A stretch of 64,000 nucleotides of DNA from Icerya purchasi (GCA_039619475.1 CM077116.1:19589443-19653442); one strand, 5' to 3'. Positions 1 through 13,109 are shown, counted from the stretch's first letter. The notes: generated by a model from the letters alone, not told the origin. A program made the numbers and translations.

Positions 1-95
1 AACCCTGAGGCGCACCTGAGGGGCAAGGAAAAGAAGGGGATTTACAGTTATAAATTTGAACATATTGCCTCCGATCCTGCAGGTAGTGCTAATAA

Positions 96-638
96 TCAGC
101 CAGAGAAACCAAAATTATTCAATTTTCGTAACAGAATTGAGTGATCAACTTTATCGAAGGCTTTTTGGAAGTCTGTGTGTATAACATCCACCTGGGAAGA
201 TTTGTCAAGCGCAGCAGAAACGTCCTCAGTAAACGCCATTAAGTTAGTCGTTACTGATCTACCTTCGACAAAGCCGTGTTGGTCAATTGAAATGTAATTC
301 TTTAGTGGTTCATAGATTCTTTTATAGAGAAGTAATTCAAAAATTTTAACAACTTGGGGAAGAAGAGATATTGGTCTGTAATCAGTAATATCATAAGCAT
401 GACGATTCTTAGGAATGGGCCAAATTTTGGAAAATGCCCCAGTACCTAGCACACAATTAAAGAGGTGTGTAAGAGGTTTAACAAATAAATCCCGACAAGC
501 TTTAAATATATATGAGGGTATATTGTCTGGGCCTACAGTACGTTTAGATTTAAGTTTCCTTAACGCACCATGAACCTCCATTTCCGCGATCGGTTCTATT
601 ATTTGATTAGTGTGGCAGGAGGAGCCAGAAAAGTTCAA
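96..638 (-). pseudogene. LINE reverse transcriptase fragment (jockey/CR1 type)
   Basis: A 180-residue open frame on the minus strand that carries the N-terminal half of a non-LTR retrotransposon reverse transcriptase. Visible in order: a GPDNIPSYIF block (near residue 37), ITDYRPISLLPQ (about 85-97), DQHGFVEGRSVTTNL (about 118-133) and the first catalytic block TDFQKAFDKVDH (about 155-166). The frame stops at 96-98, just after that block, so the FADD active-site motif and the rest of the domain are missing. No endonuclease is seen upstream. The block wording fits the jockey/CR1/L2 side of LINEs; the exact clade is inferred. It is a dead fragment. Bases 1-95 show nothing I can assign. Confidence 0.8.
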
Positions 639-2263
639 AATAGGAACTTAATTTCTCTGGGTGGGAGTAAATAAAATCAATATTTATACATCATTCGTTA
701 ATTAATACCTAATATATAAAATAAAATAAAAATAAAAACCGATAATATTAAAAAGACGAAAAAACATTACTTCTATGTCTCCGAGTACAATGATTCACGT
801 ATGTTACTGAAGAAAAGTCAAAATCGGGACAATTTTTGTTCTTTATATTTTAATTAAACAGTTTAAATAATAACTCAAAATATAGTCCCATTTCTAACGG
901 TGGTGGGGGGATATAAGCGTTCGAATACAATAATATTAAAAATTACCCAAAGTTTTTTACTTTCATCGCCGAAAATTTTTAATTTGTTTTCTTACAGTAA
1001 AATTATTAGTGATTTAATGACGGTTATGGTTCATTTTACCACAAGAACAGATACGAAAGAGCTGAAAAACATGTTGATAGTTTTGAAAAAACTTTAAAAC
1101 TGCTAAAAATTATATATTCGTCCGTTTTATTTTACGAGAATGTAATGAGCAACAAACGTAAAACTTCATTGCGTTCAAAAAGTAGCTTCTGAATTCCCGT
1201 AAGTTCAAAATCACTTAAAGGTTTCACTGATACAGCTTTTATCGTCCTGGTCAAAAGCTTAAACCTCTCCAAAGCTACCGCCTCTACTGATCTACTAAAC
1301 TCCTTTTAATAATATGCCAGAAGAGCATATAATAAATATCACTGAACGAAATATGTGATCAGAAATAAATAGTCTGAAATGTTATTGGTCAGAATGACAT
1401 AAAGTTTTGCTGAGCGCCTAGTCACTCAGAGGTTTAAATCTAAGTACGTTATGTATACCGTGGTCAAAGAAGCTGCCTCCAAATCGTATTCCTTTACTTC
1501 CATTATTTTGAGCTTCGTTCAAAAATCAGCTATCGGTACGTCAGATGAAAGCTTTAAAATAAGTTCCATGACACTTAATTCGCATTTAACCTTTTTAGAA
1601 CGATTCTACGTTGCCTTCTAGGTCAGTTATACAATTTTTAACATCGGTAGCCTATAAAGCGGCAGCGCCTTCAATTTAATTTCCGCTGTTTTACAAGAGC
1701 ACTGCGATAGCCACATTATTGTCGATTTTTTCGCAGGATATCACAGTCGCCTATTGTTTCGGTACGTCAATTTTGATCTCAGCAGAGGCCCATTGTTCGA
1801 TAAATTAATTTCCGTCCTCTTCTATTTCTCGTTAACACAAAAATAAACATATTTCCATTTATTTTATAATATATATCAATAGTATTTTACTCTAGCAACG
1901 TTGCTTTTTGATATCTTTAATTTATTGCATATTTTAATTAACCTACCTAGAGGTTCTATAATTTAGCTTTATTTTGCACAAGGATAATATTTTATCGACA
2001 TTTCAACCTGTTTGTTACAGTTATTATTTTTTTCATTTTCAATAAAATTCGATTTGATCTGATTTGATTATTACTATTATTATCGTTATTATTATTTATA
2101 ATCTGAATTAACGATTTTTACGGTACAAAGAATATTTTCAGTAATTGGGGTCAGTAACTCAGTGCCTAAAACTTCCAACAAAAGTAGAGATACAAGCTCG
2201 TAGAAGTATATGAGCGATTGTAAATAAATAAAATAAATAAATAAATAAACGTTTATTTATGTA
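639..2263. other. No gene seen; AT-rich intergenic
   Basis: About 1.6 kb of AT-rich sequence. The only open frame of note (900-1097, 65 codons) has no recognisable family. There are short ATT and TAAA simple repeats near 2070-2100 and 2221-2250. I see no splice-supported exon or RNA gene. Confidence 0.5.
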
Positions 2264-2464
2264 TTTAAAAAAGTAATCGATTCGCAATATTATGCCGAAC
2301 ATAAATAATAAAATCATCATACAAAAAATACACAAAACACATTGAAAATATTAAAAAGATGTTTTTTAATGTTTTTTAATATTTTCAATGTGTTTCGTGT
2401 ATTTTTCTATGATAATTTTATTATTTATGTTCGCTTTAATATTGTGAATAGATTACTTTTTAAA
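2264..2464. repeat. Long palindrome, 93-94-bp arms (MITE/foldback)
   Basis: 2264-2357 is followed after about 14 bases by its reverse complement at 2372-2464, with only scattered mismatches. The arms run from TTAAAAAAGTAATCGATTCG inward to TTGAAAATATTAAAAA, and the copy reads back out to GATTACTTTTTAA. A TA dinucleotide run follows directly (2465-2484), so a TA target is possible but cannot be separated from the microsatellite. Non-autonomous palindromic MITE is the likeliest reading. The 70-codon open frame inside it is a by-product. Confidence 0.8.
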
Positions 2465-3369
2465 ATATATATATATATATATAGTGCCAACAGTGCTCCA
2501 TTTAACTTTATATACGTTTATTTGCCTACATGGAATCCACCTAAACCCTGCTAATAATTTATCAGTCACAAATTAAAAAGTTTTTCGCTGTAATCACATC
2601 TACAACCACAAAACTGGCGGAAGTATTGTAACCCTCGTGCACTCATCATGATTGCACAAAATCTAAACATTAACTCATCAATACAGGTAATAGCCGTAAC
2701 TATCCACATAACTTACATCTCTCGATCAAAAATAGCTATATGTAACTATTACATACCTGCTGATTATAACATCGACGAAAATCAGTTTGAAATATTAGTA
2801 AATTAACTTCCTGATCCAAAGCTGGTATCGGCAGCTTTAACGCACATTCCTTGTTGCGCGGCTCGACTTTCAGTAATGACTGTGGATCTATATCATCGTA
2901 AACGCAGTTTTAAAATTTCGTAATAAAGAGCTGTAGACTAGTAAGAAAATATCTAATGCATTTTCCAAATACTTCGTATATGCAGTACGGCTTATAACAT
3001 ATAGAATAGCCTTTCAGTAAACAATAATATTAATTTACATTATAGAACTAATAATGCATGTCATGAGGCTACAGAAAATTTCGAAATGGACACTAGATGC
3101 GGGCAGTTTGCCATCTATACTATTTAAAATACGCAGTAGTACATTAGAAAAATTATTAATATTCCGGCAGTTTTATTAAAGCTGAGGTATTTATGACATG
3201 AATCTTTTAAAATTGGAAGGATTATCAACCACCAATTTTAAAGTTTAATGTTCGACAATTAATCGGGAATTACCGCTTTATTATGACCCAAGTCGCTCCC
3301 AGGTATAGACCCCTAATCTGAACTTGAATATTGGTTATACCAGAGAATTATCTGATGGAAAGTAAAGGC

Positions 3370-4583
3370 GGATAATCCAAAAGTAGGAAGGAACTGGTCC
3401 CCTGCTCTCATTAGTGCCGTTGGGCGTAGTATATTATGAAAAGCTTAATTTCACAGTCCATGATACCTAATCCAGGATATTCATGGAACTTTCTTTACTT
3501 TACTAGCATTGTATTATCAACTTCAGCTGAGACATTAGCAATCAATAATATACACAAGGTTATAAAACTTTATTGTGCGAAGAATTTAGTATCCAAATGA
3601 CATGACTTTGTAAAGCATAAATTAACAGCTGACTTAGTAATGCACGTACATGAAATGAATGAATAGTCAGAGAAAGAATTTTAGGTAGATTATATTTGTA
3701 CTGATTTTAGTAGAGCCTTCGATAAGGTAAATTATTTACTTTTAATAAGAAATTAAAAATCTGCGGAATAGCAGGTAGTTTTATCAAACTAATTAAATTC
3801 TATCTTCATTCCAGTAAATCGTGTGTGCCTTATAATCGGTATCATTCTGACAAATATGTGGTCACATCAGGAGTTCCACAAAACTCACATACCTTGTGAT
3901 CTATTATTATTTCTCATCTTTATTAACGATATTGATAGAAGTATATATTAGCAACAGATTTCTTACGTTATCAGATAATTTAATAATTTATACATCAAAG
4001 TAAAAGACCTAAGTTTTAATTATTTTAAATGCGCTTGTATTACATTTTGTCGCAAGAAACGGAAACATTCATATAATTACTTAATAAAAGGCCTGCTAAT
4101 AAGAAGCGATAGGCGTACTCCAGATTTAGAACAGTATGTGGGTTCTGCGCTAACATTCTCAACGCACATAAATTATATTTGTAAACGGGCATATAAATGT
4201 TTAAAATTTCTTATTCCTAATTCCAAGTTATATATTGGGATAAAAACACACTTATCTTTCTTTACAATAGCCTTGTAAGAAATTATAGAACAAATTCAAT
4301 TCCCGTTTTTCAAAAAACTTATATAACTAAGGTTTATCTGAAATATATTATGTATGTTAAAACTCTAGAGAGTAGAAAAACGGTAGGTAAATTAAAATTT
4401 GTGCATAATATACGTAATAATAGAATCAATGATGATTATCTTCGTTTTAAAATATTTTTTAAAGTACCTAAGCCTAGCGTTGGAGTTTCGCGTGTCCTTT
4501 TGGTTCCTCAATTCCATACAACTGGCATAATGAGCTCTTCTTTAGTATCTTCATTAAATTTATACAAAAGAACACTTACGTAA
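3370..4583 (+). pseudogene. Decayed LINE reverse transcriptase, jockey/CR1-like
   Basis: Translations of the plus strand, with many frameshifts, give RT blocks in the right order: HDFVKHKLTADL near 3598-3640, YICTDFSRAFDKV near 3690-3730, a GVPQ-like stretch near 3870-3900 with FLIFINDID after it, and a C-terminal block (4350-4583) ending in the VPKPSVGVSRVLLVPQFH type of tail found after the RT of CR1/L2-like LINEs. The TDF.(K/R)AFDKV wording matches the fragment at 96-638, so both may belong to one family in opposite orientation. No intact frame remains. Confidence 0.6.
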
Positions 4584-4665
4584 CACCTGGAATTGCGATA
4601 ATTTTATAGCCTACAGGGTGTAGTCTCTTTTATTTTATTTATGTTTTACTTTTTATTCATCAAGG

Positions 4666-6984
4666 TTTTTTTTTTTCCATTGTACCGACAGCAGTCTGCC
4701 GTAAACAATGGTGATATAAGAATATAAGGGGGGGGGAGTGGAATGAATAGAAAAGGAAACGGAAACGAATATTAACCTGACAGTTCCAACGAAATACCCG
4801 ATTCAGGTCTTAAGAAGAAAATGGTTTATTTATCCTTTTTTTATTTATTTATTTTTTTTATTTATTTTTTTTATTTTATTAATTTATTTATTTTCACACT
4901 ACATAACGATTATGCGTAGTGTCTCCGAGAGCAATATAATAGCGCTTAAGTTATCGGAAGTGCATCCCGACACCACTTTTTCCTTTTCAGTCGCCGGCTG
5001 GAACATCAATAGTGAACATTCGGTATATAAGTGGATTCGAGCTAAACTGAAGTTTCTCAAAGAACTTTTTGTACTGTTCCGCATAAACATCATTCACGTA
5101 TGGAACATTCAAGTCCGCATGCAATGTGTCGTTGGATACGAAATAAGGCGCAGATACCATTATACGGAGAATCTTGGACTGCTGTTGCTGTATCCTAAGG
5201 AGGTTGCTTCGACATGTTGTTCCATATAGCTCTAATCCATATCTCCATATTGGAGCGATAACCGATAAATATACATTCCGCTTTACGGCCAGGTTTAGAA
5301 CTTGATCACGCCACGTTAATCGTCTATCCATATGCATTCCAAGATAGCGCACGGAGTCTACTTTTGGAATTTGCGAGTTCTCAAATTTCAAGTGTGAACA
5401 TCTTACTCGTCTGTTTGTGAATAAAATGTGACGACATTTAGTTGGGTTGAACGATATGCGCCAGAGGCATGCCCATTTCTCTAGCCTATTCAGATGATTT
5501 TGAACAGCAGCGTTTGCATACGTAACATTCGTATTAGATGCGAGTATCGCAATGTCATCAGCGAATGTAGCTAGTAACGTTAGATTAGAAATTGGTACGT
5601 CCGCGGTATAGACGGAATACAATAAAGGCCCTAGCAAACTGCCTTGAGGTACTGACGATCTGATTGAATGTATTTCCGAGAGTGAATCCTTTATTTTAAC
5701 CACAAACGAGCGTTCGGACAAGTACGATTTGAGTAACAGATAAATATCTTCATTAAGAATTTGCCGAAATTTATACAGAAATCCTGGATGCCAGACCTTA
5801 TCGAATGCCTGCGTGACATCTAAAAACACCGCGGAACATACCTCGCGTTTCTCCAACGTTAACGAAATTGCGTCTACTAATCGGTGACACTGGCTAATCG
5901 TAGAGTGATCCGTGCGAAAACCAAATTGATGATTCGGTAGCACATCTCGGTTACTTATAACTGGATCAATACGATTTAAAATTAGCTTCTCCAAAACCTT
6001 TGATAAAGGGGAGAGCAAGCTAATCGGTCGATATGATGAAAGCTCTGTCCGCGGTTTCCGCACTTTATGAACCATCATTATAATCGACTTCTTCCATATT
6101 TTAGGGAAGTACCGCATCCTTAGAACCGCATTAAAGATATAACAAAGAAGAATAGCTGCTCTCCGCGATAGTCGCGAGATTATTTCTCCAGTAATTCTAT
6201 CGAAGCCAGGAGCCTTACGTAGTGGTATATTTCGAAGGCATACGAGAACTTCTCTCGGCGAGAAGACCTTAGTAGTTTGTTCACACCGACGAGGTTTTTC
6301 CAATGCTCTTTGTATATAGTCAGAATGCTCCTTATTGCGATCAGAGTGTGGTGTAAAGACCGTGTCAAGATGGTCCGCAAAAGCATTTGCCTTTTCCTTG
6401 TCTGTTTTAACCCAAGTGTTGTTCGATCTAATATTATATGGTTCTTCTGATTGACTTAACAGTTTTTTAACTGACGTCCATACAGGCTTTTCCCCATCGT
6501 TAATGGACTGCGTGTAATGATTAAAAGTTTTATTTTTGTACTCCTTGATTCTGATCTTTAGTTTGTTTTGCAACTCTTTGTATCTGTTGTATAAGGATGG
6601 GTAACGACCACGCTGCCATCTCCTTCTTGCTGACCTGGTTTCTTTTATTAATTTTCTTATTTCTACGGGTATATACAGGTTTTGAAAAGATTTTTTTGAT
6701 ACGTGATTGGTAGAATTATTACACGCATATTCTATGAGATTAGAAAAGTTCTTGACGACTATGTCAATGTCATTTGTGTTCTTTAGTTTGATCTTCAAGT
6801 CAATATTATTTTCAATTATACTTGAAAAGATATTCCAGTTAGTGGTATGATTTTTAAGTCTCTGCTGATTGAGTACGGTTTTAGGACTTATACCTAAGGT
6901 GGCAACCACTGGAACATGATCGGATGACAGATCGATGATTGTTCTGCATTCCCTGTCGTATCTTTGAAGGCCACGATGGTACAT
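4666..6984 (-). mobile_element. Jockey-clade LINE, 5'-truncated copy 1
   Basis: The minus-strand 3' end is the T run at 4666-4676 (a poly(A) tail on the minus strand). A 3' UTR and the ORF2 C-terminus follow, and the copy stops at about 6980 inside the endonuclease domain, keeping only its last block (SSDHVPVVATL). It is a diverged relative of the copy at 46010-49900: same ORF order, same C-terminal KWCRDALPIT, similar UTR start. Truncation at the 5' end is the usual product of incomplete target-primed reverse transcription. I could not identify a target-site duplication. Confidence 0.85.
4987..6984 (-). pseudogene. Jockey ORF2 (endonuclease tail + reverse transcriptase), copy 1
   Basis: A 665-residue frame. 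Residues about 18-34 hold the end of the AP-type endonuclease (DLSSDHVPV). The RT runs from about residue 240 to 510: YRPISLLSPLSKVLEKLI, FGFRTDHSTISQCHRLV, VFLDVTQAFDKVWH, SSVPQGSLLGPLLYSVYTAD and the catalytic FADDIAILAS, all intact. Compared with the second jockey copy it lacks about 23 residues between RRLTWR and VKR in the C-terminal region. A frameshift after VPAGD puts the conserved ending KWCRDALPIT out of frame (it is readable at about 4951-4980). There is no start codon of its own; the element is dead as it stands. Confidence 0.88.
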
Positions 6985-7239
6985 TCAGATATTATTATTT
7001 AGATAGTCTATATTAACGAGAATTTTGCAATACATCTCAGTACGATTATTGTGTGGATATAAAAGTGGAATATGTACAAATTATAAATGCGATATTTTTG
7101 TGTAGATTAAATTGGTTATTATTAAATATATTTGTATGAATGATTAATATTAAAGGATTAAAATCTGTATCGCTCATATCTGTAAAATAAATAAAATATA
7201 TCGCTAATGCCAAAACAATTGAAAAAATGGTTAATAGAC

Positions 7240-9080
7240 ATCTCCTCTTCTTCCTAGAACAAAATAGTCTCCTTTCTTAAATCTAAGCCGGAAAGTGCAA
7301 GATCTGCAATCAATCACTTATTGAGCCTATAAAGGCAAATACTATCAAGCTATTAATATGTTGAACCTTACATTTGCTATATTCTTTGACCTGAAAAGAG
7401 CTTTGATCGGATATGACGAAACGGTTTATTGTTGAATATGTTACTCGCTAGCATAATCGGCATAATGGGCAGTTACACAAACAGTTTTTTTAAGCAACAG
7501 GACGTTCCATGTTAAGATTAGTTCGTCATCGTCACAACCTGCTCGAACTGAAAATAGTCTACCACAAGTATTTACTCTTAGCGTTACTCTATTCATACTT
7601 TATATAAATGGCATACCATGTAACCTGCTGCTTGAAACAAACCAGTTATGTATAGACGATCTCAATATTTCATTATCTTTAAATATCCCATCTAGTGCTC
7701 AAAATATACTTCAGAGTACCATCAACGGATTGCAAAAGTGGTCGGATGATAACAGTCTCGCTTTTTTTTTCTCATTCAAAACTACTTTTATAGATTTTTA
7801 TAAGGGGCTTCAAAATTCAAAATTTATCCTCAACTGTCTACTCACTTTTGAGGACATTATAAAATACATTAACCTTATGTTCGATTCAAAGCTCGCATAG
7901 CGTCAACACACATCCCGACTAAAAACCAAATGCATGAATATCATTCTTATACTAAATTACTTATCTAATCCGAGATACAAGATTCAACCGAAATTCCCTT
8001 TAAACGTATAGAACTCCTTTATCCTTTCCACAATTCATCACGGCTGTCAAGTACACTTATCATCCATAACTCCTCTCTCCGAATTATACTAGGTACGCAT
8101 AGGACCACGTCGGCTTTCAACATGTACATTCTAACCGACTGCCTCTGTTATCATATTACAGAAGACTATGGTTTTCGCGGCGTATATCATTTCCTCTCAT
8201 AATCATTTATCTCCAATCCGAATAAGTGGTCTCTTCGCTCTTCAATTTTTCTAAGAAACCAATTGCCATTAGTTATTGCATATTAACAGAATACAACATT
8301 GTAACAATACCAGATACCAAAACTACAAAGCAGAATATCGCCGAGAGGGACTCTATTATTTGCACAAATACTCTGGTCACACAAATATTTATACTAATGA
8401 TACAAAAGCAGAAGGAAAGCGGACCAATTCCAAACAACTTACACTTTTGTAATAAATAATAAGGCCATACGATTTCTGCATGAACGATACATATTCTGTA
8501 CTAGGCGAGGAGTTACATGGAATAAAGTACGAGCTCTAATACTTACTGAAGTTAAGTGACAGACCAATGAAGATACCGATGCTTAAATCAGTATACCTTG
8601 TGCACGATCAGCGAACCAGCTATTTTATTAGTAATGGAAATAAAAAAATTGCATTTTCAGTTTACCAGAACAAACTGCGCAGTGACATTTTTATGGATTC
8701 TTGGCTACACCAACAAACCTAGCAATGAAAGGGCGGATCAATAGGCTCGTTCAGACATGTAGTCCCAAAACCTGCAGACACGGTGACTTCATCAATGATA
8801 CCACATGTCACCATGAATGACTGTACTCTTAACTGGGAAGACAAATAGAATACAGTTACTACGTTTCAGCAAAAAATTAAGTCGTTTATGAAACCTAGGT
8901 AGCCTCGGGAACAAACGTCTCGGAAGGATTTCAGAGTTCCGAGTCCACTTCGAGTAGATCACATAATTCTGTCACATGGTGACCCTATCTACGATATGTC
9001 CTTCCTGTACTCCGTGATTGTCGATATTCCTTGGTATCACAGAGTCCACTTAACCACGTAGGGAAGATTTCACAAATTCT
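7240..9080 (+). pseudogene. Heavily decayed I/R1-type LINE with RNase H
   Basis: Broken plus-strand translations follow the same order as the better-kept element at 23805-25875. DDLNISLSLNIPSSAQNILQ near 7660-7720 corresponds to DDLNISLPSNFPANVMSILQ there. KCMNIILILNYLSNPRYKI near 7930-7990 and GCQVHLSS near 8040 follow. A late SNERADQ.AR block near 8715-8745 resembles the last RNase H motif, followed by an R.R..H-type C-terminal region near 8940. Stops and shifts are everywhere. The 77-codon frame at 8226-8459 is part of this remnant and not a gene. Confidence 0.6.
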
Positions 9081-10163
9081 CTTAAATAATCCTTAGTTGG
9101 CAACAAATATGTTACACTTCGTTGAGCAAATAACTTAGTATATTATACATATAAGTAAATTCTGATGTTTCACTTCAGTATAGTCCAATAGCCGTATGGT
9201 AGTTATCCTTTGAAAATTTACATTATGTAAAAAGCTGCTATGAAAACCCTACTTACAGCCCAGTCGTTCTTCTCAGCATCGAACACATAGAGTAGAATCC
9301 AACCGAGCACCACTTGTAAGATTGTACAGTGTTATACGTCGACGATGTGGTCCTTGCAGGAATTTAGCCAGGTCGAGTTATTTCTTTTTTATCGTTTTCG
9401 TAATTATTTTTAATATTCAGATCAGCGCGTCTCATTTCTAATCAATTAATGAAATGAAATATGATTAATTATGAATAGATTCCTAATCTTTCAGTATTGA
9501 TGCAGATATTTCTAAAGGTAAATCTATGTTGACACAGTTTATCTCAAAAATATTGCAGTTAGTTCTGGCAATAAAAGTTATACAAATGAGAGATGCAATT
9601 CTGTTAAACGAGATAATACAAGTATTCTCGAAAATCAGTTACTGTGGGTTTTTAATTTTTTAACCGCATTCAGTCTTCATCCCTCTACTAATTGTAAGTG
9701 TTTTTTACCAACTACTTTCCAATCGCTAGATTTAATGATCGCGCGAAAAATCCAATGATTTTCCCTTAGCAGATTTCGATTTGGTTTTTCGTTTTTTTAT
9801 TGGCACCACATTCACCAGCTAATTTTCGCTTCACTTTCATCACGTTCGTCGTTATCCAAGCAGCTGTTTCCTTTCCAAGATTACTGTCCGATGCTTTCAC
9901 ACATTTCCAAGCTTTATTTTCCGGTATTCTAGCGGCTTTTGCATGATCCGCAGTATATTCATGCTTGCGACGTACTCTTGCGCAACCTCATCCAATCTGT
10001 TCACCGTGCCTACATCAGGTCTCGGCTGATTTTCGTATCTGGTACTGGGTCCTAAATAATTCTATCCAGAATACGTCTATAACACTATTTCCCGAGACCT
10101 GGTTTGCTTTAACATTTGTTTGTTTTCTCATAAATTTGAAAAAAAATATTTTCTTATATATAT
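9081..10163. other. No gene; unassigned decayed coding stretch on minus strand
   Basis: Most of this stretch is AT-rich and featureless. On the minus strand, about 9990 down to 9770 reads without a stop for some 70 codons (…HAKAARIPENKAWKCV…, then GKETAAWITTNVMKVKRKL). The amino-acid composition is gene-like (W, C and K in a regular mix), but I do not recognise the family. It may be the remains of a retroelement ORF or of a host exon. Confidence 0.35.
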
Positions 10164-12320
10164 CAGGGGCAGCTCGTCCTAGGGGGCTCAAGAACGTGAG
10201 CCTCCCTCTGTGTTTTTAAAAAATACATAATATTTAATTACTTCAAGAAAAAAAATCAGTGTTACGAATAGAATTTTTAATTTTGAAATAATTTTTTTTG
10301 CAAGAGTGCAATTTAATAAAAATAATTGTAAAATACGCATTTTGCGCGATTTGTTAAACGAACAGCTGAAACATCCGATAACAGTTATCGGGTTCATGCT
10401 TACTGCGCTGGAACTGTACGATCTACTCGTAGTGTAGTGTACCGTCAAGTTCGTTAACAGCTGATTTTTTGGTCACTTGGTATTAGCAACCAATAATGTA
10501 CTATGTGGAGTCAGAATATTTGAGCCTCCAAACCGCATATAAAATATATGCGAAAAACGAATAAAACCGAAGTTTCCCGAGCGTAACTTAAAGGCGTCTG
10601 TGGCCTCTCGAAAAGTGAGCCCTCGTCAATTTTACACGTGATTATAACCGGTTTTAACAATACATCCTCGTCGCGCCTCGCATTTTTATCCTTGTTTCTC
10701 TTTTTTAAATAATACATTTTGCGATACAGATTTTGTTACTTTTGAATGCAAGCACTGCTTTTTGCCGACACTTGTTTTACAGTGATATCTCAAACGTTCA
10801 ATATTTTTCATTTATCTAATTAAACGTTTTAAATTTAATTATAATTAACGTTAATTTTGAAAAAATGATGGATAATAAAATTAGTAATATTTTAAAAGGA
10901 AATTTTAAAATGCTTCCATCATCAGAAAAAGTTAGAATTAAGAAACTAGGGAGGCCTACACCCATATTAAATTTGAACCAGCAATATAAAATCGGTACAT
11001 GTACTTTTACAACACATTTTCGAAAAGAAACTTATAACAAATTCAAATGAATTTGTGCATGTGAGGTAATTAATCGCTTGTTCTGTTTTATTTGTGTACT
11101 TTTCATTAAAGATAGAACCGACATGACATGGACACGATTAGGATTTAATGATTTAAAACATTTAAATCAAAGAGCAAAAAAGCACGAACTATCAGCTCGT
11201 CACATGAATTGTTGTATATGGAACTAGATTTAATGGGTTCTGTAAATTTTGCTCTTAAATTAAATTCTGCTTATAGGTTAAACGTAATGAAACATAATAA
11301 AAATAAATAGAATAATTAGCTGCATAAAGTTTTGTGATAAGCTAAAAATGGCTCTAAGAGGACATGATAAATCAGAAGATTCTCAGAATCGTGGAGTTTT
11401 CAGGGAATTAATTGACTTTTCATCAGAATTAGATATCATTTTTAAATAAAACTGAAATACTGCCACCACTTTCAAAGGTACGTCTAAGATAATACAAAAT
11501 GACATCCTACTCGTAGAAAGTATATTGGAAGTGTGTCAAGAAGAAACTAAAAAAGAGATTAAGGAAAATTAATTTTTAGCCATTCAGTGCGACGAAACCA
11601 CAGATGTATCAAATCAGTATCAAATGGTAATAATACTAAGATATTTACATAATGAAAATATGCATGAACGGTTTTGGAGTTTTTTAAGAGTAACTGATAG
11701 GTCAGCTGATGGTTTAACATAATGCATAGGAACTGAATTAGATAAATTAATTGGAGACTCACCTTTTAAGCTTAGTGCTCGAACTTACGATGGAGCAAAT
11801 GTAATGAGCGGTTCTAGAAATGGTGTACAGGCGGAAATAAAACAGAAATATAAATACGCTCATTTTATTCATTGTTATGCGCACTAGTTGAATTTAATTA
11901 TACCAAAAGCAACGAGCCAGGATTCCAAAATTAGATCTTTTTTTCAAATTTGTCCGCTATAGCAAGCTTTTTTTCAAATTCTGCTCATAGATGTGATGTA
12001 CTGCAAGAAATTGTAACCCGGAAATTACCTAGTACAGGTTGGAATTATAATATGCGCACAGTGAATATTGTTTTCGAAAATCGAGAAAAATTAATAGAAT
12101 ATTTCGAAGAACCGGAAGAAAAATGTAATAAAAATATTACATGCAAGGAAGCGTATAGTTTAAGAAGAACCTTAGAAGACCCGGATTAATGCATTAAACC
12201 AGTTTTATTTAGTTTAAAACGTGGACAAAAAAGCAAGGTAAGTTTATGTCATTACACTTTTTAAATTATTGTAATTTTATATTAGAGCCCCCCAGGTTTA
12301 CTTGACACGATCCGCCACTG
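10164..12320 (+). mobile_element. hAT transposon (TTF zinc finger / DUF4371 type)
   Basis: The left end reads CAGGGGCAGCTCGTCC and the reverse complement of the right end reads CAGTGGCGGATCGTGT, a typical hAT terminal inverted repeat. Flanking 8-mers ATATATAT (10156-10163) and ATATACAT (12321-12328) differ at one base and fit a hAT target duplication, though the AT-rich context weakens this. Decayed transposase pieces lie between. A second, rearranged copy of the same family lies at 37982-38885 in the opposite orientation. This element ends 20 bp before the outer transposon that starts at 12341. Confidence 0.82.
10865..12189 (+). pseudogene. hAT transposase remnant, TTF-type zinc finger and DUF4371
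   Basis: Pieces in order: the N-terminal GRPTPILNLNQQYKIGTC block (10950-11000); a TTF-type zinc-finger region with FCFICVLFI, DLKHLNQRAKKHE and SARHMNC (about 11080-11215); MALRGHDKSEDSQNRGVF (11348-11400), the hallmark of DUF4371/ZMYM-like hAT proteins; then AIQCDETTDVSNQYQMV (11582-11630) and YDGANVMSGSRNGVQ with FIHCYAH (11788-11886) from the hAT catalytic core. Several stops and frameshifts separate them, so no transposase can be made from this copy. The hAT dimerisation C-terminus is not clear. Confidence 0.75.
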
Positions 12321-12897
12321 ATATACATATATGTATATATTAGGGTGGCCCTTAGTTATAGATGACGGAATTTTTTTTTTTTCAAAAATTAGGTGTCGCA
12401 ACCGGTAGAATTGTTCTCTTATGTGAAAAAATCATACTGTTCAAATTTTAGCTCATTTGGTCAACTTTAAAACGTGCCGAAAAGCGTTTCGGTGAAACAA
12501 GCGTACATGCGCGCCGAAAATACTGCTTTCCCTCGTTACAGTATACTAGCAACACAGTCTAGTTCTGATGCGATATTTCTGATCAGTATCATCATTTGTA
12601 TATCTCTTCTAAATGTGTATGGTAAGGATTCTCTACTGCAGTGCTTTTCAAACTTTTTCTTGTCACGACCCCCCCCCCCCCCATGATCGAAATAAAACTT
12701 GCAGCCCCCACATCACAAACATTTTACAACATTTTTTACAATAAGAATGTTTTACCTTTGTCAAGTGTCTTATTGGTAGATATGGCCGTAATATATGTCT
12801 TGTCGATAACACAAAAAACTAAGCCGACTCTAATGTACAAGTAAGTCAAAGAATTATTAAATAAAACAGATTCGGATGTTCAAACGAATGAATCGTT

Positions 12898-13076
12898 AAT
12901 AATAACCGGGTAACCGAAAGAAAAAATATAATAATTAATGATACAGGGTTCAAAATGAGAAACTTGCCGAATTAACTTGGTTATGAATTCAACGTTGCTA
13001 ATTGAATGGGTTTTTCATCTTGAACCTTGTATTATTAATTATTATATTTTGTCTTTCGGTTACCCGGTTATTATTT
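12898..13076. repeat. Palindromic MITE, about 60-bp arms
   Basis: 12898-12959 (AATAATAACCGGGTAACCGA… to GGTTCAAAATGA) is the near-exact reverse complement of 13016-13076. The loop between them is about 56 bp. It lies inside the hAT element and has no coding content. Confidence 0.75.
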
Positions 13077-13109
13077 TTGTTATTATGAACCGAAACGAAT
13101 TTAACAAAG

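Noticed and set aside
4912..5229. 105-codon plus-strand ORF
   Set aside because: Antisense of the jockey copy 1 C-terminal coding region.
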